Positions 20,861-31,984 of a stretch of 64,000 nucleotides of DNA are shown piece after piece. Location: assembly GCA_036362985.1 (NCBI GenBank), contig JAYGXS010000004.1:19672371-19736370 (forward strand), written 5' to 3'. Both the position numbers and the translations under genes were made by a program. The notes beneath the pieces were generated by a model that ran no database searches, was not told the origin of the DNA, and saw nothing but the letters and a program-made list of their open reading frames with translations. Origin of the DNA: Ligula intestinalis. Lineage: Eukaryota > Platyhelminthes > Cestoda > Diphyllobothriidea > Diphyllobothriidae. The first letter of the stretch is position 1. The number at the start of each line of letters is the position of its first letter.

Positions 20861-20968
20861 ATGGCAGGGGAAGCCAATTCTTCGGGTTATCTTCTTAAAT
20901 CGCATATAAAAAGTTTGCAAATACGTGTTGAAATGCTCGACACAACCTTTCAACATTTTCAGTTGCAC
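20861..20968 (+). CDS. FARP: FARP/FRMD7-type gene, exon 1: start of FERM F1
   Basis: Encodes 36 residues beginning MAGEANSSGYLL and ending KSLQIRVEMLDTTFQHF, the first beta strands of a FERM F1 (ubiquitin-like) lobe; FARP proteins have an [IV]QMLDDT block here. It ends in phase 0 at a good donor (CAC/GTGAGT). I take ATG 20861 as the start: it lies close before the domain with G at +4. However CATGGCAG could also be an acceptor, which would make this an internal exon with an earlier start. FERM proteins link membrane lipids and receptors to the cytoskeleton under the plasma membrane. Confidence 0.7.
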
Positions 20969-23054
20969 GTGAGTGCATATTTGCCTATAAAGATCCACTT
21001 TGCTCGTTCTCTACTTGCATTTAACATGTAGTTTTAATCCAATCTTAATTCTTCATTCATGTGAATTGCGTTGGTTTGACTTTCATCTTCATTTTCCTGT
21101 GAGGTATTCTGTAGATTCTCCACGAGCCTGTCCAAATATTTTTCTATGTTTCCGGCGCATTTTATCTTCTGGTAGCCACCTTTTTTAGAAAATGCAGCGC
21201 ACTTTAGTGATTTTTCTAAAGCGTTGTCAAAGGCTGCTTTATATAACTTAAGACTAACAGTTTATGGTAGCCCCACGTAGAGCTGATTGTGTTCAGTCGG
21301 TTTCACCCTGGTAAATTAGTGCCATCCTTTCGTGAAAACTGTTTTAAATATTAACTCATTATCTGATATTTTGTATTGAAGAATATGCATAGTCTTTGAT
21401 CACTGTGTATTCTGTCGTTGACCGGTGTGCTCGGTAGGTCATCGAAGAATTTGAAGCAGCTGGTTATGAGGTCGGTGACAATGATCGATATCGTCGAAGT
21501 TTTCGGCAAAATTGGATTTAGTTGAGATTTCGTAGACAGATAAACGAGCCCATGGCCCAGTTTATAGAGTTTCAGACTCCTGATAATTATGCCGCGATCT
21601 CAAACCCCCGGCAGTGCACCATCAAGAATTGGGTATAGCCAGTCGATAACGCCTAATAATTTAGTTGACGCAATTGTGAAAAATTCGCTGCCTCGTTGGG
21701 GGTCACCCCCACACAACAGGGAAGGCCTTTGCTGAGCCAAAGTCTGCGCAGAACTTAAGGAGTGGTTCCTGTCACCGATCGGTGAAGCGTCCATCCACCA
21801 TTACGCAGGACGAAAAAAAGCTACAGGAGCAAACCCATTCGCTCCCATCCCAACGCTGCATGAATTTTTTATTTGTCATAATCATTTCGTACGGTCGATT
21901 TAGGCTTTCTGGTACCTAGAGTAAAACGAAATGTTGCTCAAGCACTCACCGTTCAGTAAACCACGGTATAAAATATTGTTTGGACTACCGAGATGTGGTT
22001 TGCGTACTCGGATTGAACTTCATGAGAAGCAAGATTGCCGAACTGATTAGTTTTTTTAGAGATTCTGGAGCTGTCTAGTCTTGAAATTGTGATATAGTCC
22101 CCGGATAATGTCAACCCTCATACTTTCCTTCCTTTTGATTCCGTTGATCCCGTGATGCTCCTGATTCTTCTCTTCAATCCACCTGTTATTCCCGTCGCAT
22201 CTGATCGATTAAACCGTTTGATCTTTCCTCTCCCGTTTTTGCGAACTTGGCATCATGGTTATTAGGCGCCGCTTCGAGGATTTGGTTTTGAAATAAGCGT
22301 ACTCATTGGGTCTGATGAATAAGCAGGCGCAGACTGACTCTTGAATGCCTTCAGCATTGTTTGAAAACAGGCCTGACAGGATGATAGTTCAAGACGTTGA
22401 CATTACACACGAATGTTACTTGCTATCCAGCGAGATTTCCTTCACCGGCGCCGTCTGACGTTTATGTCCGATGATCTCATCTATACAACACCCCCGGGAA
22501 TCTCCTCCATTATTCGCTATTCATACTGTGGTTTCTGGAGCCAAGGGAACAGCACTCGGCACTACCGTAAAACAGATTAAGAATGAATTTCAAGCTTTAA
22601 GCGAGCCAAGAGATTCGAAGTGATTTTTTCGCTGTTTTAACAAAGCTTTTTAGTATCCATTGTTTTTGTTAGGGACATGCTCCAATTTCGTGATCAGTAT
22701 TATCACCGAACCTAAGTATGAAGGCTTGGATAACTTTCGTAGACATCCACATTTTTTCCAGCTCTATCAAGAGTAAGAGTCAACTCAGTTTTAGCCTCAC
22801 AAAGCATTTTGGCTTTATGCTTGTGCAAAGAGATCTTAAAGTCGTCGGACTGCTTTTACAGGGCTCTGTGTAACATAATTTGCGCTCCTTGTATTCTACA
22901 CCTTTGTATTTATATATTTATATCAATTACTCCTGTAACACGTCAAAAAATCCCACGAAACTTGCTCAGCTCTACTCCAGGATTGAAATACGCTATAAAT
23001 ATAGAGCTTGTAAACACGAGCGTAGATTGTATTTCTTTATCTATGTGCCCTTAG
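20969..23054. other. Intron 1
   Basis: About 2.1 kb, GTGAGT to TTAG. Nothing recognisable inside beyond unassigned AT-rich sequence. Confidence 0.6.
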
Positions 23055-23159
23055 CCACGCTCTTCCGGTCAGGATCTGTACGTCACCTTGATGGATCGGT
23101 TAGGTGTTTTGGAAGCAGAATACTTCGATCTTGCGTTCTTCAACAAGGACGGTATTCTG
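23055..23159 (+). CDS. FARP: FARP/FRMD7-type gene, exon 2: FERM F1
   Basis: 105 nt, phase 0 to phase 0, between CCCTTAG and CTG/GTAAGC. The 35 residues include GQDLYVTLMDRLGVLEAEYF and DLAFFNKDGIL, matching the FERM F1 signature (L..V...L.L.E.DYFGL.F.d). No other frame is open across both splice sites. It follows exon 1 directly in the family alignment and is completed by exon 3 (WLD). Confidence 0.85.
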
Positions 23160-24672
23160 GTAAGCCGTCAGTAAATCTTAGCTTGCCTTTTGCCCTTTGT
23201 CACATAAAACAAATGTTTTTTTACAAATATCTGAAAAGTCATTTGAATTTCATATTTTATTCTTTTACCTTTGTATCTACCCTTCCGTCTGCTTTTATTG
23301 TGCTATCACAGAAAAATCTGAAGTCACAATTAGTCACCCCAGTCTCAGATATAATTCATTCTTAAGGTACTCGACCAAATCAGGTACGATCGCAGCCACA
23401 AAAAGTGGAAGTAAGATCCTTGGTTTAATCGGAGGTGCTTCTTCCACCTCACGTTTTTTCTGAATTAAACTCCATGGTCCGCAATAGTCAGTTTTTTGAC
23501 ACACATTGCAAGTGTTATCTAAAATCCGAAAAATTCCTTGTATTCATCAAGTTAGTGCCTTCACAATATCAGTGCTTGTTATATTGCGCACCACAAGGTG
23601 AACGTCGACGATTGTAGCCACTTCTTAACTGCGATAACCAGCCCATCACCTCCCCTCTCTCCTTAGCGGCTTGCATTTTTTATGACTTGCGCCTAGTACT
23701 TGTAATTAATACAAACTGTGGGCTTGCCTGACGATTGTTCCCAATGTCAGTACGGTAGACGAAGCGAAGATAATTAAGCACGAGGAGACCTGTAAGTCAT
23801 TCTCACAAAAAGGCTGCGTATATTTATCGATCCGTCCGGCGAGAAAATGTCGGAGGCATTGACCAATCATATCAGACAAGAAATCGATAGCCACTATCGA
23901 AGCGCACGCTCTCACGACAGACGTCTTTCTGTGTGATGACTCATCATGGATTTGGAAGAGTTAAATCTTGCTTTAACTCATACAGAATATTCTGACTTTC
24001 CCTCCCTAGAAGATACCATCGACACAGCACTGAGGCCAAACAATCACGCAGCGTTCGGTAAGGACACGCTACTGATGATGTCTACAAGTCTTGTGTTGAC
24101 ACTGTCGCACTGACTCCATGAGGTGGTTGAAAAACATGAGTACGATTCGGCTCTCCCTGTGCCTGTCTTCAGGGAGAAAGATGGCTAAAACTGTCGCAAA
24201 CTAAATTTTGTTGATGTTGCGGTAGAGCTAGTCGTCATCCTCAGTTTATGTGCCGGACTCAAAGGCAATACTCAAACATGTCCTGTCACGAGCTAGACGT
24301 GACCGCGCCAGCCTCTACGTACACTTCCGAGTAACCGAAGGCAGTGTGCCCTGTTGGTTTTGCCGCAGCGTTAGAGTTAATTTGGTGATCAGGCAGGCAT
24401 AAATCGTCGATATTGTGGAGACATACTGTCGCTCCACCTGTGTACTGGTTCTGACTCTCGATAGTCTATGCCATTCGTTAGATATTTGGTCCGGAGTTCG
24501 AAGTAGTTGCATTCTGCCACGCATGCTGCTTGCGTACGCTACTGACTGGACTCTCGCGAGGGTTAAACGCGTATTCGCTGATGTCCATTTTGCTTCCGGC
24601 CCCGGCCGACATACTTAACCACGCGGAAGCCCTGCCTGCATCAAGTTATGATGACCTATTGGATGACGTGTT

Positions 24673-24862
24673 GTGGGGGTGGAGAAGGTTGCTGGATTTA
24701 CCGCGCTAACCATAGCTGCTAGGAAGACCAATGTATTTTTGATCTGCGTCCCTAACCAGAAGGTATTCTTCGCGACTAATGACCGTCAACTTGAAGAAAT
24801 GGACAGGTCCAGATACCTCGGGACGCTAAGTTGCCGCCAAGCCTATGTTTTAACCACTGCAT
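24673..24862 (+). mobile_element. Possible LINE RT scrap
   Basis: A frame reading ARKTNVFLICVPNQKV then RQLEEMDRSRYLGTL resembles the segment after YADD in RTE/Jockey-type RTs (KT.v......n..l..v..f.YLG). Short and without flanking support. Confidence 0.35.
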
Positions 24863-25235
24863 AATTCCCCTACTCGATGCTGTTGGCAAGGTTTGTTCCA
24901 AACCATAGAACGTGTTAGTACACTCTTTCCGATGTTTCCATCTCCACAAAGATCCACGTGTTGTGCACATTCATTCGATCAGTCCATTTATATAATCGTG
25001 AATGTTTTGCTGGTTTGCTGCCGTTATTGAACTGAAAATGTCAATTTGAAATTGGTTCCAACACAGCGCATGGGGGTTGTTTATGGACTTCTCGTATTCG
25101 GTGTCCGTCCACAGAATTAGGAGGTTAAGCTCGTTAGATCCGCTACCGCAGGCCAACATGCGTGCACAGGTAGCGTCTGCAATATCATCGAGGTCTAGTA
25201 GGTCAGACAAGATCACAGCCGTATAATGTAAAAGT

Positions 25236-25308
25236 ACCACCACCACCACCACCACCACCACCACCACCACCACCACCACCACNNNNNNNNNNACCACCAC
25301 CACCACCA
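25236..25308 (+). repeat. (ACC)n microsatellite containing a 10-base assembly gap
   Basis: Uninterrupted ACC units on both sides of ten N at 25283-25292, so the true array length is unknown. It directly abuts the RT frame of the RTE-like LINE, and gives a spurious poly-Val frame on the minus strand. Confidence 0.95.
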
Positions 25309-26095
25309 TTACCCATTTCGAGCGATCAAACTGCACTCCCGGGAAGTCATCCAGTGCTTTGGTCATGATCCAGTCCACCGCATAGTTGAACAGGGTTGGT
25401 GAAAGGGCGCAGCCTTGGCGGACGCCCGTCCTGACGCTAAAGGCTTCCGTGTCGCCGTTCTGCGTCGTCACCCGTGTGGAAGTGCCACGATAGTATGCCT
25501 GCATGAGATTGAGAAGCTTAGGTGGTAGGCCGTCCGTCCTCATTATGTTCCACAGCGAACTGCGATCAACAGAGTCAAATGCGGCAGCAAAGTCGATGAA
25601 GCGTAGAACAGTGGGTTGTTGGTGACCCCATTTCAGTTCCAGTACACGGCGGAGATTGAAGATCTGGTCGGTGCAGCCACAACCTGGTCGAAATCCACTA
25701 TAGTTTGGGCGGGTGCGCTGGTCTCTCGCAGTTTGGAAACGTTTGAGAAGAAGAGACGTGAATGTTTTCGCCGCTACATCGATAAGGCTAATGCCTCTAT
25801 AATTGCTGCACGCTCGTCTGTCGCCTTTTTTAAACAAGGGGAAGATCATTGCATTTCTCCAGTCAGGGGGCACAACTTCGATGTCCCATATCTTGGCAAA
25901 TATTTGTTGTAGCCAGGGCCCAATAACCTCGGGTGCACATTTAAAGAGCTCCGGCGGGAGGTCATCCTCACCAGGTGCCTTGTTGTTGCGTAGCCTCAAG
26001 AGAATGGATACAACTTCCTCTACACTAGGTGTCTCTGTGTTGCACTCATACGGATGGTGAGGATCGTCCGCAATGGGCGACAGGTCAGACATCAC
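25309..26095 (-). pseudogene. RTE-like reverse transcriptase, truncated before YADD
   Basis: Encodes RT fingers and palm: NKAPGEDDLPPELFK, CSNYRGISLIDVAAK, GFRPGCGCTDQIF, LRFIDFAAAFDSVDRSSLW and VRTGVRQGCALSPTLFNYAVDW. The frame enters the microsatellite after DRSKW. The sequence beyond it (24971-25230) no longer looks like RT. Confidence 0.85.
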
Positions 26096-26229
26096 AGGGT
26101 GATCATGGTTAAGGTGGTCACAGAAATGCTCGCGCCATCTCTCTAACCGGTCATCGATCTTAGTGATAACAGCACCGTTGCGCTCCAGTAAAGTCTCGGT
26201 GATGTTCCCCGAACGTCTGCTGGCCTGCT

Positions 26230-27415
26230 TTAAGAGTCGGTAGAGCTCGTGGGTATCACCTCTGGTAGCTGCTCGCTCTGTTTCCGTAGCAAAGTCGCTC
26301 CAGTAGGTGTTCCTATCTTTTCGGATGGCCCTTGTCGTTTGGTGCCGCAGCTCTCTGTAAGTGGGAAGCCAGTGAGTCTGACTCGGCCGGTCTCCTCAGC
26401 TAACTCAAGCGTGGGTCTAGTCATCCAGTCGCGACGTCGCCGCCGGGTTTTGCCCAGATGGGTGTATGCCAGCTCTGACATCGCAGCCTTCAGGGACTGC
26501 CACGCGGGCTCTGGGTCCGCTCGGGCGTCAGGGTACAGGCCGTCAAAACGTTTCTGGAGTGCTAAGTGGAAGGCGTCGCCAGCAGGGGACTTAAGCTTTG
26601 CGACATCGATCCGCTGTGGTCGAGAGGGTCTGTGAATAGCTCTCAAACGCAAGCGAAGGGTTGCCCGATGTAGGACATGGTCCGATGCATGAGCGTTTCC
26701 TGTATCAGCACCGCGGTAGGCTCGACAATCCAAGACCGAGCTGTCCCAGCGTGCTCGGACAAGGATGTGATCTATTTGGGCCTGGGTATGCCCGTCATTT
26801 GAGTACCAAGTGACAAGGTGGTGGCGCGGATGATCAAAACGGGTGCTTGACACAACGAGGTGGTTCGACGATGCGAAGTTGACAAGGCGCTCACCGTTGG
26901 CACATTGCGCTCTGACAGCAAATTTGCCTACCACATGACGGGTTTCAGCGTCACAAACACCTGGTCGGGCGTTCCAATCACCGGCAATGACAAGTAGATC
27001 GCTTCTTGCGATGCGGTCAACTGTTCGCTGGAGGTCGCGGTAGAAGTCATCTTTTACGCTGTCATCAGCAGCCAGAGTAAGCGCATATACTGAGATGATG
27101 GAAACGTTGACTGGGGCGCTTTTCAAACGAATTAAAGCTATCCGCGGTGAGACAGCCTCCCACTCTAACAGACTCGAGCGAAATTAATCGGCCAAAGCTA
27201 TAGCAACACCATACAGTCCGGAGTTATCGGAGACACCACTGTGGTAGATATGGTACGCAGAATTAGCTCCTGGTACTTGTAGCAGTTTGTGGCCAGTGCC
27301 AGGGAGGCAGACCTCAGAGAGACCCGTCACACCAACACGGTATTCAGAAAGAGATTTGGCTGTTAAAAGTTCGGCGCCGTCATCCTTCAGAGTTTGAACA
27401 TTCCAGCCTGCAAGT
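26230..27415 (-). pseudogene. RTE-like APE endonuclease, frameshifted
   Basis: Two frames cover the domain. The N-terminal part, 27415 to about 27126, has WNVQTLKDDG, GLSEVCLPGTGHKLL and a stop near 27187. The rest (27126-26230) has VIAGDWNARPGV, THRVGKF-like NGERLVNFAS, TQAQIDHILV and SDHVLHRATLRLR. The linker to RT changes frame near 26230-26095. A TTGCAG next to the start of homology at 27415 resembles a splice acceptor, but none is needed. Confidence 0.8.
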
Positions 27416-27747
27416 AAGTAGTAAGTAACAGCGTTCGAAACCGGACATCAGCACTTTATCATCACTGTCTACCCCTGCTCACAGGAGCTTACTTTTTACT
27501 GACTAGGCCTAGCCTGTGCTTCGGGGCAGCCAAAGCAATTGATTTTTACAATGAGGTGTCCGTTGTCTTGCGTGTGTGTATCAGAGCATCGCATGAACTT
27601 GCGCGTCAATCTGGACTAATTGGGCATTTGCAGTACCCTCCATACGCCGTACGTTTAATTTGCCACCTTGTTGCAATATGGATTCTGTGAGTCATAATGT
27701 TCACTTCAACTACCACGTGTTGCTCCCGTAAAATTGGGCGATTAATA

Positions 27748-28652
27748 GGGTGTAGCAAAACTATTTGCACCTTTTAAAAGTTAGATAAGTTCTTCAAAAG
27801 TAAATATTGAGCAATGATTTCTATGTATGCCATTGGTAAGCCAAGGTTGAGCACAAGGAAACTCGCAAAGAAGCTGAATACTAAAGGCTTAAAGGGTTAT
27901 AAGTCCAGTGTGACTGGTATTTGCATGAAAGTTTGGATTTTACTGCCTATCACAGAAGAGGGTTACCTAGACTAACAAAAAAACAAGGCTAACATAAAAT
28001 GAACTTCTGTTAAATAGTTAAGAGGTGGACTGGAAGCAAGTCTTCTTCGATGAATCGTCGTATTAACCGTTCCGTCCACAAAGCACAAAGACTGAAGTCA
28101 TTTGAGCGCCAAGTCGTAACACCGTTGGGAATGTTGAAGTTCCAAACATTAGCCCTACAGTCACGGTGTGGGGAGCAGTGTCCTTTGGAGGGCTCTGGAC
28201 CTCCACAGTATACGACTTGGTCACCAATTGAATGGTGAATATTATAGAGAGCAGATCAACAAACAAAAGCTGCTTAAAATATTAGAAACATACACGTGAG
28301 CAGGTCAAACTTTGAGAATAAACTTTTTCCGGACGTGTCATGAATTATTTTTATGCAGGACGGAGCCAATTCTCCTACAGCTCTGGAGGCCCAGAGGTTG
28401 CTGTCAGAGAAAGCTCCACATTTTTGGAGGAAAGTCATGTGACCAACAAATAGTCCTGACTTGATTCCTGCAGGACGCCGGAGAAAGATCCCATTGGAGA
28501 TCCCCCGAAAATATAATTCATGCGATGCCAAATAAGATGGAAGCTGTCCTAAAGGTCAAAGAAAAATTTCCTGTAAAGTAAACTGTGAAATATATATTAC
28601 CTTAGAAACTATGGGTGTGTTATTAGGGTGCAAAGAATTTCGGACCACCCCT
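27748..28652 (+). mobile_element. Tc1/mariner relic with terminal inverted repeats
   Basis: 905-bp element bounded by TA dinucleotides (27746-27747 and 28653-28654). The ends read GGGTGTAGCAAAACTATTTG and, on the other strand, GGGGTGGTCCGAAATTCTTT, both running on to GCACC; about 18 of 24 aligned end bases agree. It contains a transposase relic (28041-28545). Shorter than the usual 1.3 kb and full of stops, so an inactive, internally shortened copy. Confidence 0.75.
28041..28545 (+). pseudogene. Mariner-type transposase remnant (DDE)
   Basis: Pieces in shifting frames: VFFDES (first catalytic Asp region), TVWGAVSFGGLW, QDGANSPTALEAQRLLSEK (second Asp, as in QDGA/QDNA) with APHFWRKVM, then NSPDLIPAG (the usual NSPDLNP block before the third acidic residue). 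Multiple stops (for example TGA at 28440). Confidence 0.75.
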
Positions 28653-29561
28653 TAGTAGGAAAAAAATGTTTGCTACTGCCTCATCTTATTATCCTCAAAA
28701 ACCTCTATTTTTCTACCATTCTTGGGTAGTCCGCATTTTCCCCAATGCACATTTACTGGACGCTCTTGCGCTACCTACATTTTTTCCTATTCCACCGACG
28801 AAACCACTGACCTGACGTTCTGTTGACTTGGGCGGTTATCACGTGTACACGACAGCTGCAAGCTGGAAGTGGTCTAACAAAAAAGTTCCATCTATCAGCC
28901 TAGTCACACGTAGGGGCACGCCAAAAAGGAAAATTTCGAACAATCAGGCAGTCCTTTTCCTGTCGCGGCGACCGAGCGAAATTTAAGGCATAGAAACTCG
29001 ACTGTGGTATTTTCAACAGCGTTTTGACTCATCCGAGTAAGAAGGAGACCTGCCCGGAATGCCCCTCGATTTTAATTCCGAATAGGCAGCAGATTATTTC
29101 AGTCGGGCGTCGGACATGCCAACCTCTAAGCCTGCAGAGCCTGTACAACACTTCATGATTCTAATGTGCACATATGCCCTGCCAGCGTTTCCATGTACAC
29201 CCTTTACCGCAGTCTGAAAAAAAGTTTCTTGTTGAATAGGCGAAAGCGCTGATGTTGTTATTTTTATTCTATCAGCTTGCTGCTAGCTTCTAAGTCCTAA
29301 GGTTACACGTAGCCTTGCACCCGTTTAGAATGCACAGGGGTTTGAAGACCACTCGCAGTTTTTTTGAAGGATTATTTACGCGACGTCCGCAGCATCTGTG
29401 GCTTGCTCAATTACCTTGTTTTTTTTTTCTGGCTAACTTCATTTTTGGACGTCTGACGGGGTTGCCTACCTAACTGCTCAGCTCTACCGTCCTTTGCTCT
29501 TCTTCTTCTTCTTCTCCTCCTCCTCCTCCGCCTTAACTGCTTCCTCTTGCTTGGGTTTTAG

Positions 29562-29683
29562 TGCTGGCTGGATCATATCAAACTTCTGTGCAAGCAGCAT
29601 AATGCCAACAAGGAGTTTCTCTTCACTTTTTGCGTTAAATTCTACGCCCCCCATCCCAACCTCCTCGAGGATGAATACACACG
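29562..29683 (+). CDS. FARP: FARP/FRMD7-type gene, exon 3: FERM F1 end and F2 start
   Basis: 122 nt, phase 0 in, phase 2 out. The acceptor follows a long CTT/CTC tract and GTTTTAG; the donor is CG/GTAAGA. Encodes CWLDHIKLLCKQHN and LFTFCVKFYAPHPNLLEDEY plus Thr, the family WLD....i.kQ......l.f.vKFfppdp..l.ee.tr block. The split Arg codon (CG + C) is completed by exon 4, giving the family motif TRYLFALQ. The opposite strand has a misleading 103-codon open frame. Confidence 0.9.
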
Positions 29684-30184
29684 GTAAGACTGCCCCTTCC
29701 ACCCCTCCTGCGCCTTCCCACTTCTTCACCCCCCCGCTCCCCACAGCCGTTTCTTTCTTGCGTTGAAATCTGCAGAATCCAGTTTGTTTTCGCACGCGGA
29801 CAGCAGTAGCAGCAGCATCTCGAAAAGTAGTCTCAAAGCATCCTCTTCCTATTAGGGAAAATGAATTTTTTCCCCTCCCCCTCTATCCGTCCGGTCTTTG
29901 AGAGGAAGCCTTCAACGCATGCATCGTTAACTCGCTCTCTCATATTTTAACCTCGCGCCCTCCGCATGCGAGAGTTTGTGTCGTGGGAATTTTGAGCCCG
30001 TGACTGCCGCGTCTCTGATAATGTCGCGCATCCGATTTAAGCAGCCTCCAAGATGAACAAATTGTGAATGAGGCAGGGAGGAGGAGGAGGAGGAGCGGAC
30101 TTTTGTGTCGCCTTCTTTCTGTGGGATCCCAACTGACTCATAAAAACGGCGCTACAGAGTATCGATTTGCGTTTTCTTGCTCAC

Positions 30185-30290
30185 CACCTGGGCACCATCG
30201 ACCAGTTGACCGATGCATATTTGAAAACAGATTGTTGGATGACGTCCGCGTATGTGGCGCCACTCATAAGACTGGAATGGTGTAAACGAA
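30185..30290 (+). repeat. Repeat Y, copy 1 (empty SINE site)
   Basis: About 105 bp matching the flanks of the SINE at 31426-31648. It reads through TTGGATGACGTCCGCGTATG without an insertion. Confidence 0.8.
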
Positions 30291-31425
30291 ATTGACGGGC
30301 AGCCGTTGTTTTTTTTTTTTGGGAGCAAAAAGTGAAAAAAAAATTGCATCTGCACCAACATCAAGTTGCCAGTCAAGCGTAAGAACGCGAGCTGTGAACT
30401 GGTGAAAAACACGAAAGCCGAGGGAACTCGTTGGATATCCGAGATGAACTAACCCCGCGCCCCCCCTCCCCCCCGCCTGTGACGACTGCTCACGTTGAAG
30501 GAGAAAGTATAATTAAATCTGACTCGTGATGGCCGCAACTGAAGATATAACTGCAGCTAACAACGTCGGCAGCCTAACTTTTAACCTTTAACCGCTGTAT
30601 GAAGCCGAACCCCAAACGTGAATTCCCAACCGTGGTCCTAACCTTTAGTCCGTCCCCTAGCTCCTAAGCCTAAAATGTAATCTATAGCTTCTAATCCTAC
30701 ACTGGTAACACTTGCGTGAGGCGTGGCTGGGGATGAACGGAAGGGAAGGGGGTTAAATTAAGCCTATACAAATGACGCAACAATTTCATCGAAGTAATGA
30801 CTAGCTATAACTACAAATCCGCTCGCCACCGATTGCCGAAGCCTGCTATGAATCCCCAGAGGAGAATCGCTACTAACGGCTTCCACCCGGGGTTTATAGT
30901 TACTGGATGGTGTACAGAGCTGTGTTCGGCTGAGTCGAAAACAAATTGCGGAATGCCAGCTCCCCAGACTGATTTGCAGAGAGTTACTCCCATTTCTGCT
31001 TCACACCACAGTTGCATCCCGCACTGTTACTTGCCTCCTAGGTCATTATTCGCACGCGACTGGGGTTGACATGGGGAGTGCCGGCAGAGCCTAACCGCAG
31101 CGGACTAGGGAGTCTCAATCACACAAACCATAGACAGTAGGTATTGTTGGCGCGGTCAGCTTAATCGCCTTGTCACAATACCAAGTAGAATTCTCGGACA
31201 GATGGTACGCTGTGTCCAACGCTGGAGACGGACCTACCTCAAAAACTGGATTATGGAGGTGTCGGCCAACTAGATGAACATCTCCCCTGTTTGCAGGTCA
31301 CTAAAATAATCATCAAAGACATAATCACAGAACAACAGCAGCAGACACAGGTAGTTTGTGAAAAACCTGGGCAACATCGACCAATTGAGCGTGCATATTT
31401 GATAGCAGATTTTTGAATGACGTCT

Positions 31426-31648
31426 GGCTAGTAGCCCTTGTTGGATTAGGAGTCCCGCCAGATTGGCCTCATTCCCGACGGCGAGGAGAAGGACTCGGGG
31501 CAGCGTGGTCGGGAAGGGCTGCTCCGTCATGAAAAACAGAGATGGAGAAGAGGGGAGGTAGATGCACCGTAGGGAGATTTGTGTAGCAGACCTTGGCCGC
31601 CGTGAGGGCGGGTGGGAACGCGGCGAAGATGCGTCTGCTGTGGTCCCC
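31426..31648 (-). mobile_element. SINE-like derivative of Ingi/I-like LINE, copy 1
   Basis: 223 bp, minus orientation, flanked by the 15-bp duplicate at 31411-31425 and 31649-31663. The 5' part is the LINE leader with a ribozyme-like fold and the start of the LINE frame; the last ~40 bp match the LINE 3' end (GGCTAGTAGCCCTTGTTGGA on the plus strand). An internal-deletion derivative without coding capacity, mobilised presumably by the LINE. Confidence 0.85.
31585..31648 (-). ncRNA. HDV-like ribozyme candidate, SINE copy 1
   Basis: 5' GGGGAC pairs with GUUCCC through one G-U (P1). AGCAGAC pairs with GUCUGCU (P2). GCA..CGC is a weakened P3, CCGCC/GGCGG is P4, and CCAAG is J4/2. The first G is the first base after the target duplicate. 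Confidence 0.6.
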
Positions 31649-31886
31649 TGTTGGATGAAGTCTGCGTATGTGGCACCACATGGGAAAACGGGAGCTATCT
31701 GATAATTCCACTTCCCCACTCATGGCTACTAATGCAATTGCTTTTGACTATTTCGGAAAGAGCATCCGTTCCTGGAAGCCAAAATCTATACATAACATTG
31801 TCTAAGACTTCATTTTTGGCTTCCAGTTTCCTCCTTTATATGAACTTTTGTAAATTTTATCTTCCCCCTTCTTCTTTTCATTTCAG

Positions 31887-31984
31887 CTACCTCTTCGCTC
31901 TGCAAATCAAAAAAGACCTCTACTCAGGCAGTCTGCAATGTAGTGAGAACACAGCAGCGCTTTTGGCGGCGTTTATTGCTCAAG
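31887..31984 (+). CDS. FARP: FARP/FRMD7-type gene, exon 4: FERM F2
   Basis: 98 nt between CATTTCAG and CAAG/GTCAGC, phase 2 in, phase 1 out. Encodes YLFALQIKKDLYSGSL, then CSENTAALLAAFIAQ, the first helices of the FERM F2 (acyl-CoA-binding-like) lobe; the family has YLFALQ[VL]K.DL..G.L.C....AALL.. here. Confidence 0.95.

Larger units (their letters stand above)
25309..27415 (-). mobile_element. RTE-like LINE, 3' end lost at the (ACC)n tract
   Basis: Minus-strand non-LTR element antisense to the host gene. The endonuclease starts near 27415 (AGWNVQTLKDDGAELLTAKS, GVTGLSEV), continues at 27126-26230 (VIAGDWNARPG, ASDHVLHRATL), then RT (26095-25309). RT is cut off before the catalytic YADD by the (ACC)n tract. 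At least two frameshifts and a stop in the endonuclease make it inactive. RTE-group placement is from NYRGISL, GFRPGCGCTDQIFNLRRVLE and GVRQGCALSP motifs. No target duplication was found. Confidence 0.85.
23160..29561. other. Intron 2, with LINE and mariner relics
   Basis: 6.4 kb. Holds a possible LINE RT scrap (24673-24862), an (ACC)n tract with an assembly gap, an RTE-like LINE (25309-27415, antisense) and a mariner relic (27748-28652). 23160-24670 and 28653-29560 show nothing I can name; a coding-looking stretch at 23946-24058 is listed under rejected items. Confidence 0.6.
31365..31700 (+). repeat. Repeat Y, copy 2, split by SINE copy 1
   Basis: 31365-31425 and 31649-31700 together align with 30185-30290. 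The junctions carry the 15-bp duplicate TTTTGAATGACGTCT / TGTTGGATGAAGTCT. Confidence 0.8.
29684..31886. other. Intron 3, with repeat Y and SINE copy 1
   Basis: 2.2 kb. Two copies of a short repeat (30185-30290; 31365-31425 plus 31649-31700), the second split by a SINE-like insertion. 30560-30720 has degenerate CCTAA-type words. No gene. Confidence 0.6.

Noticed and set aside
21600..21794. 64-codon minus-strand frame starting MDASPIGDRN
   Set aside because: Short, no recognised motif, inside intron 1; not supported as a gene.
23946..24058. Coding-looking stretch MDLEELNLALTHTEYSDF ending at TTCG/GTAAGG
   Set aside because: No family match, no acceptor of quality, and it would break the exon 2 to exon 3 phase and homology chain; kept only as a curiosity.
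24971..25282. Minus-strand frame running through poly-Val
   Set aside because: The Val run is the (ACC)n tract across Ns; the flanking residues do not resemble RT or another family.
29484..29795. 103-codon minus-strand open frame with Glu/Lys-rich end
   Set aside because: It is the antisense of FERM exon 3 and its pyrimidine-rich acceptor tract; the plus strand explains the sequence fully.
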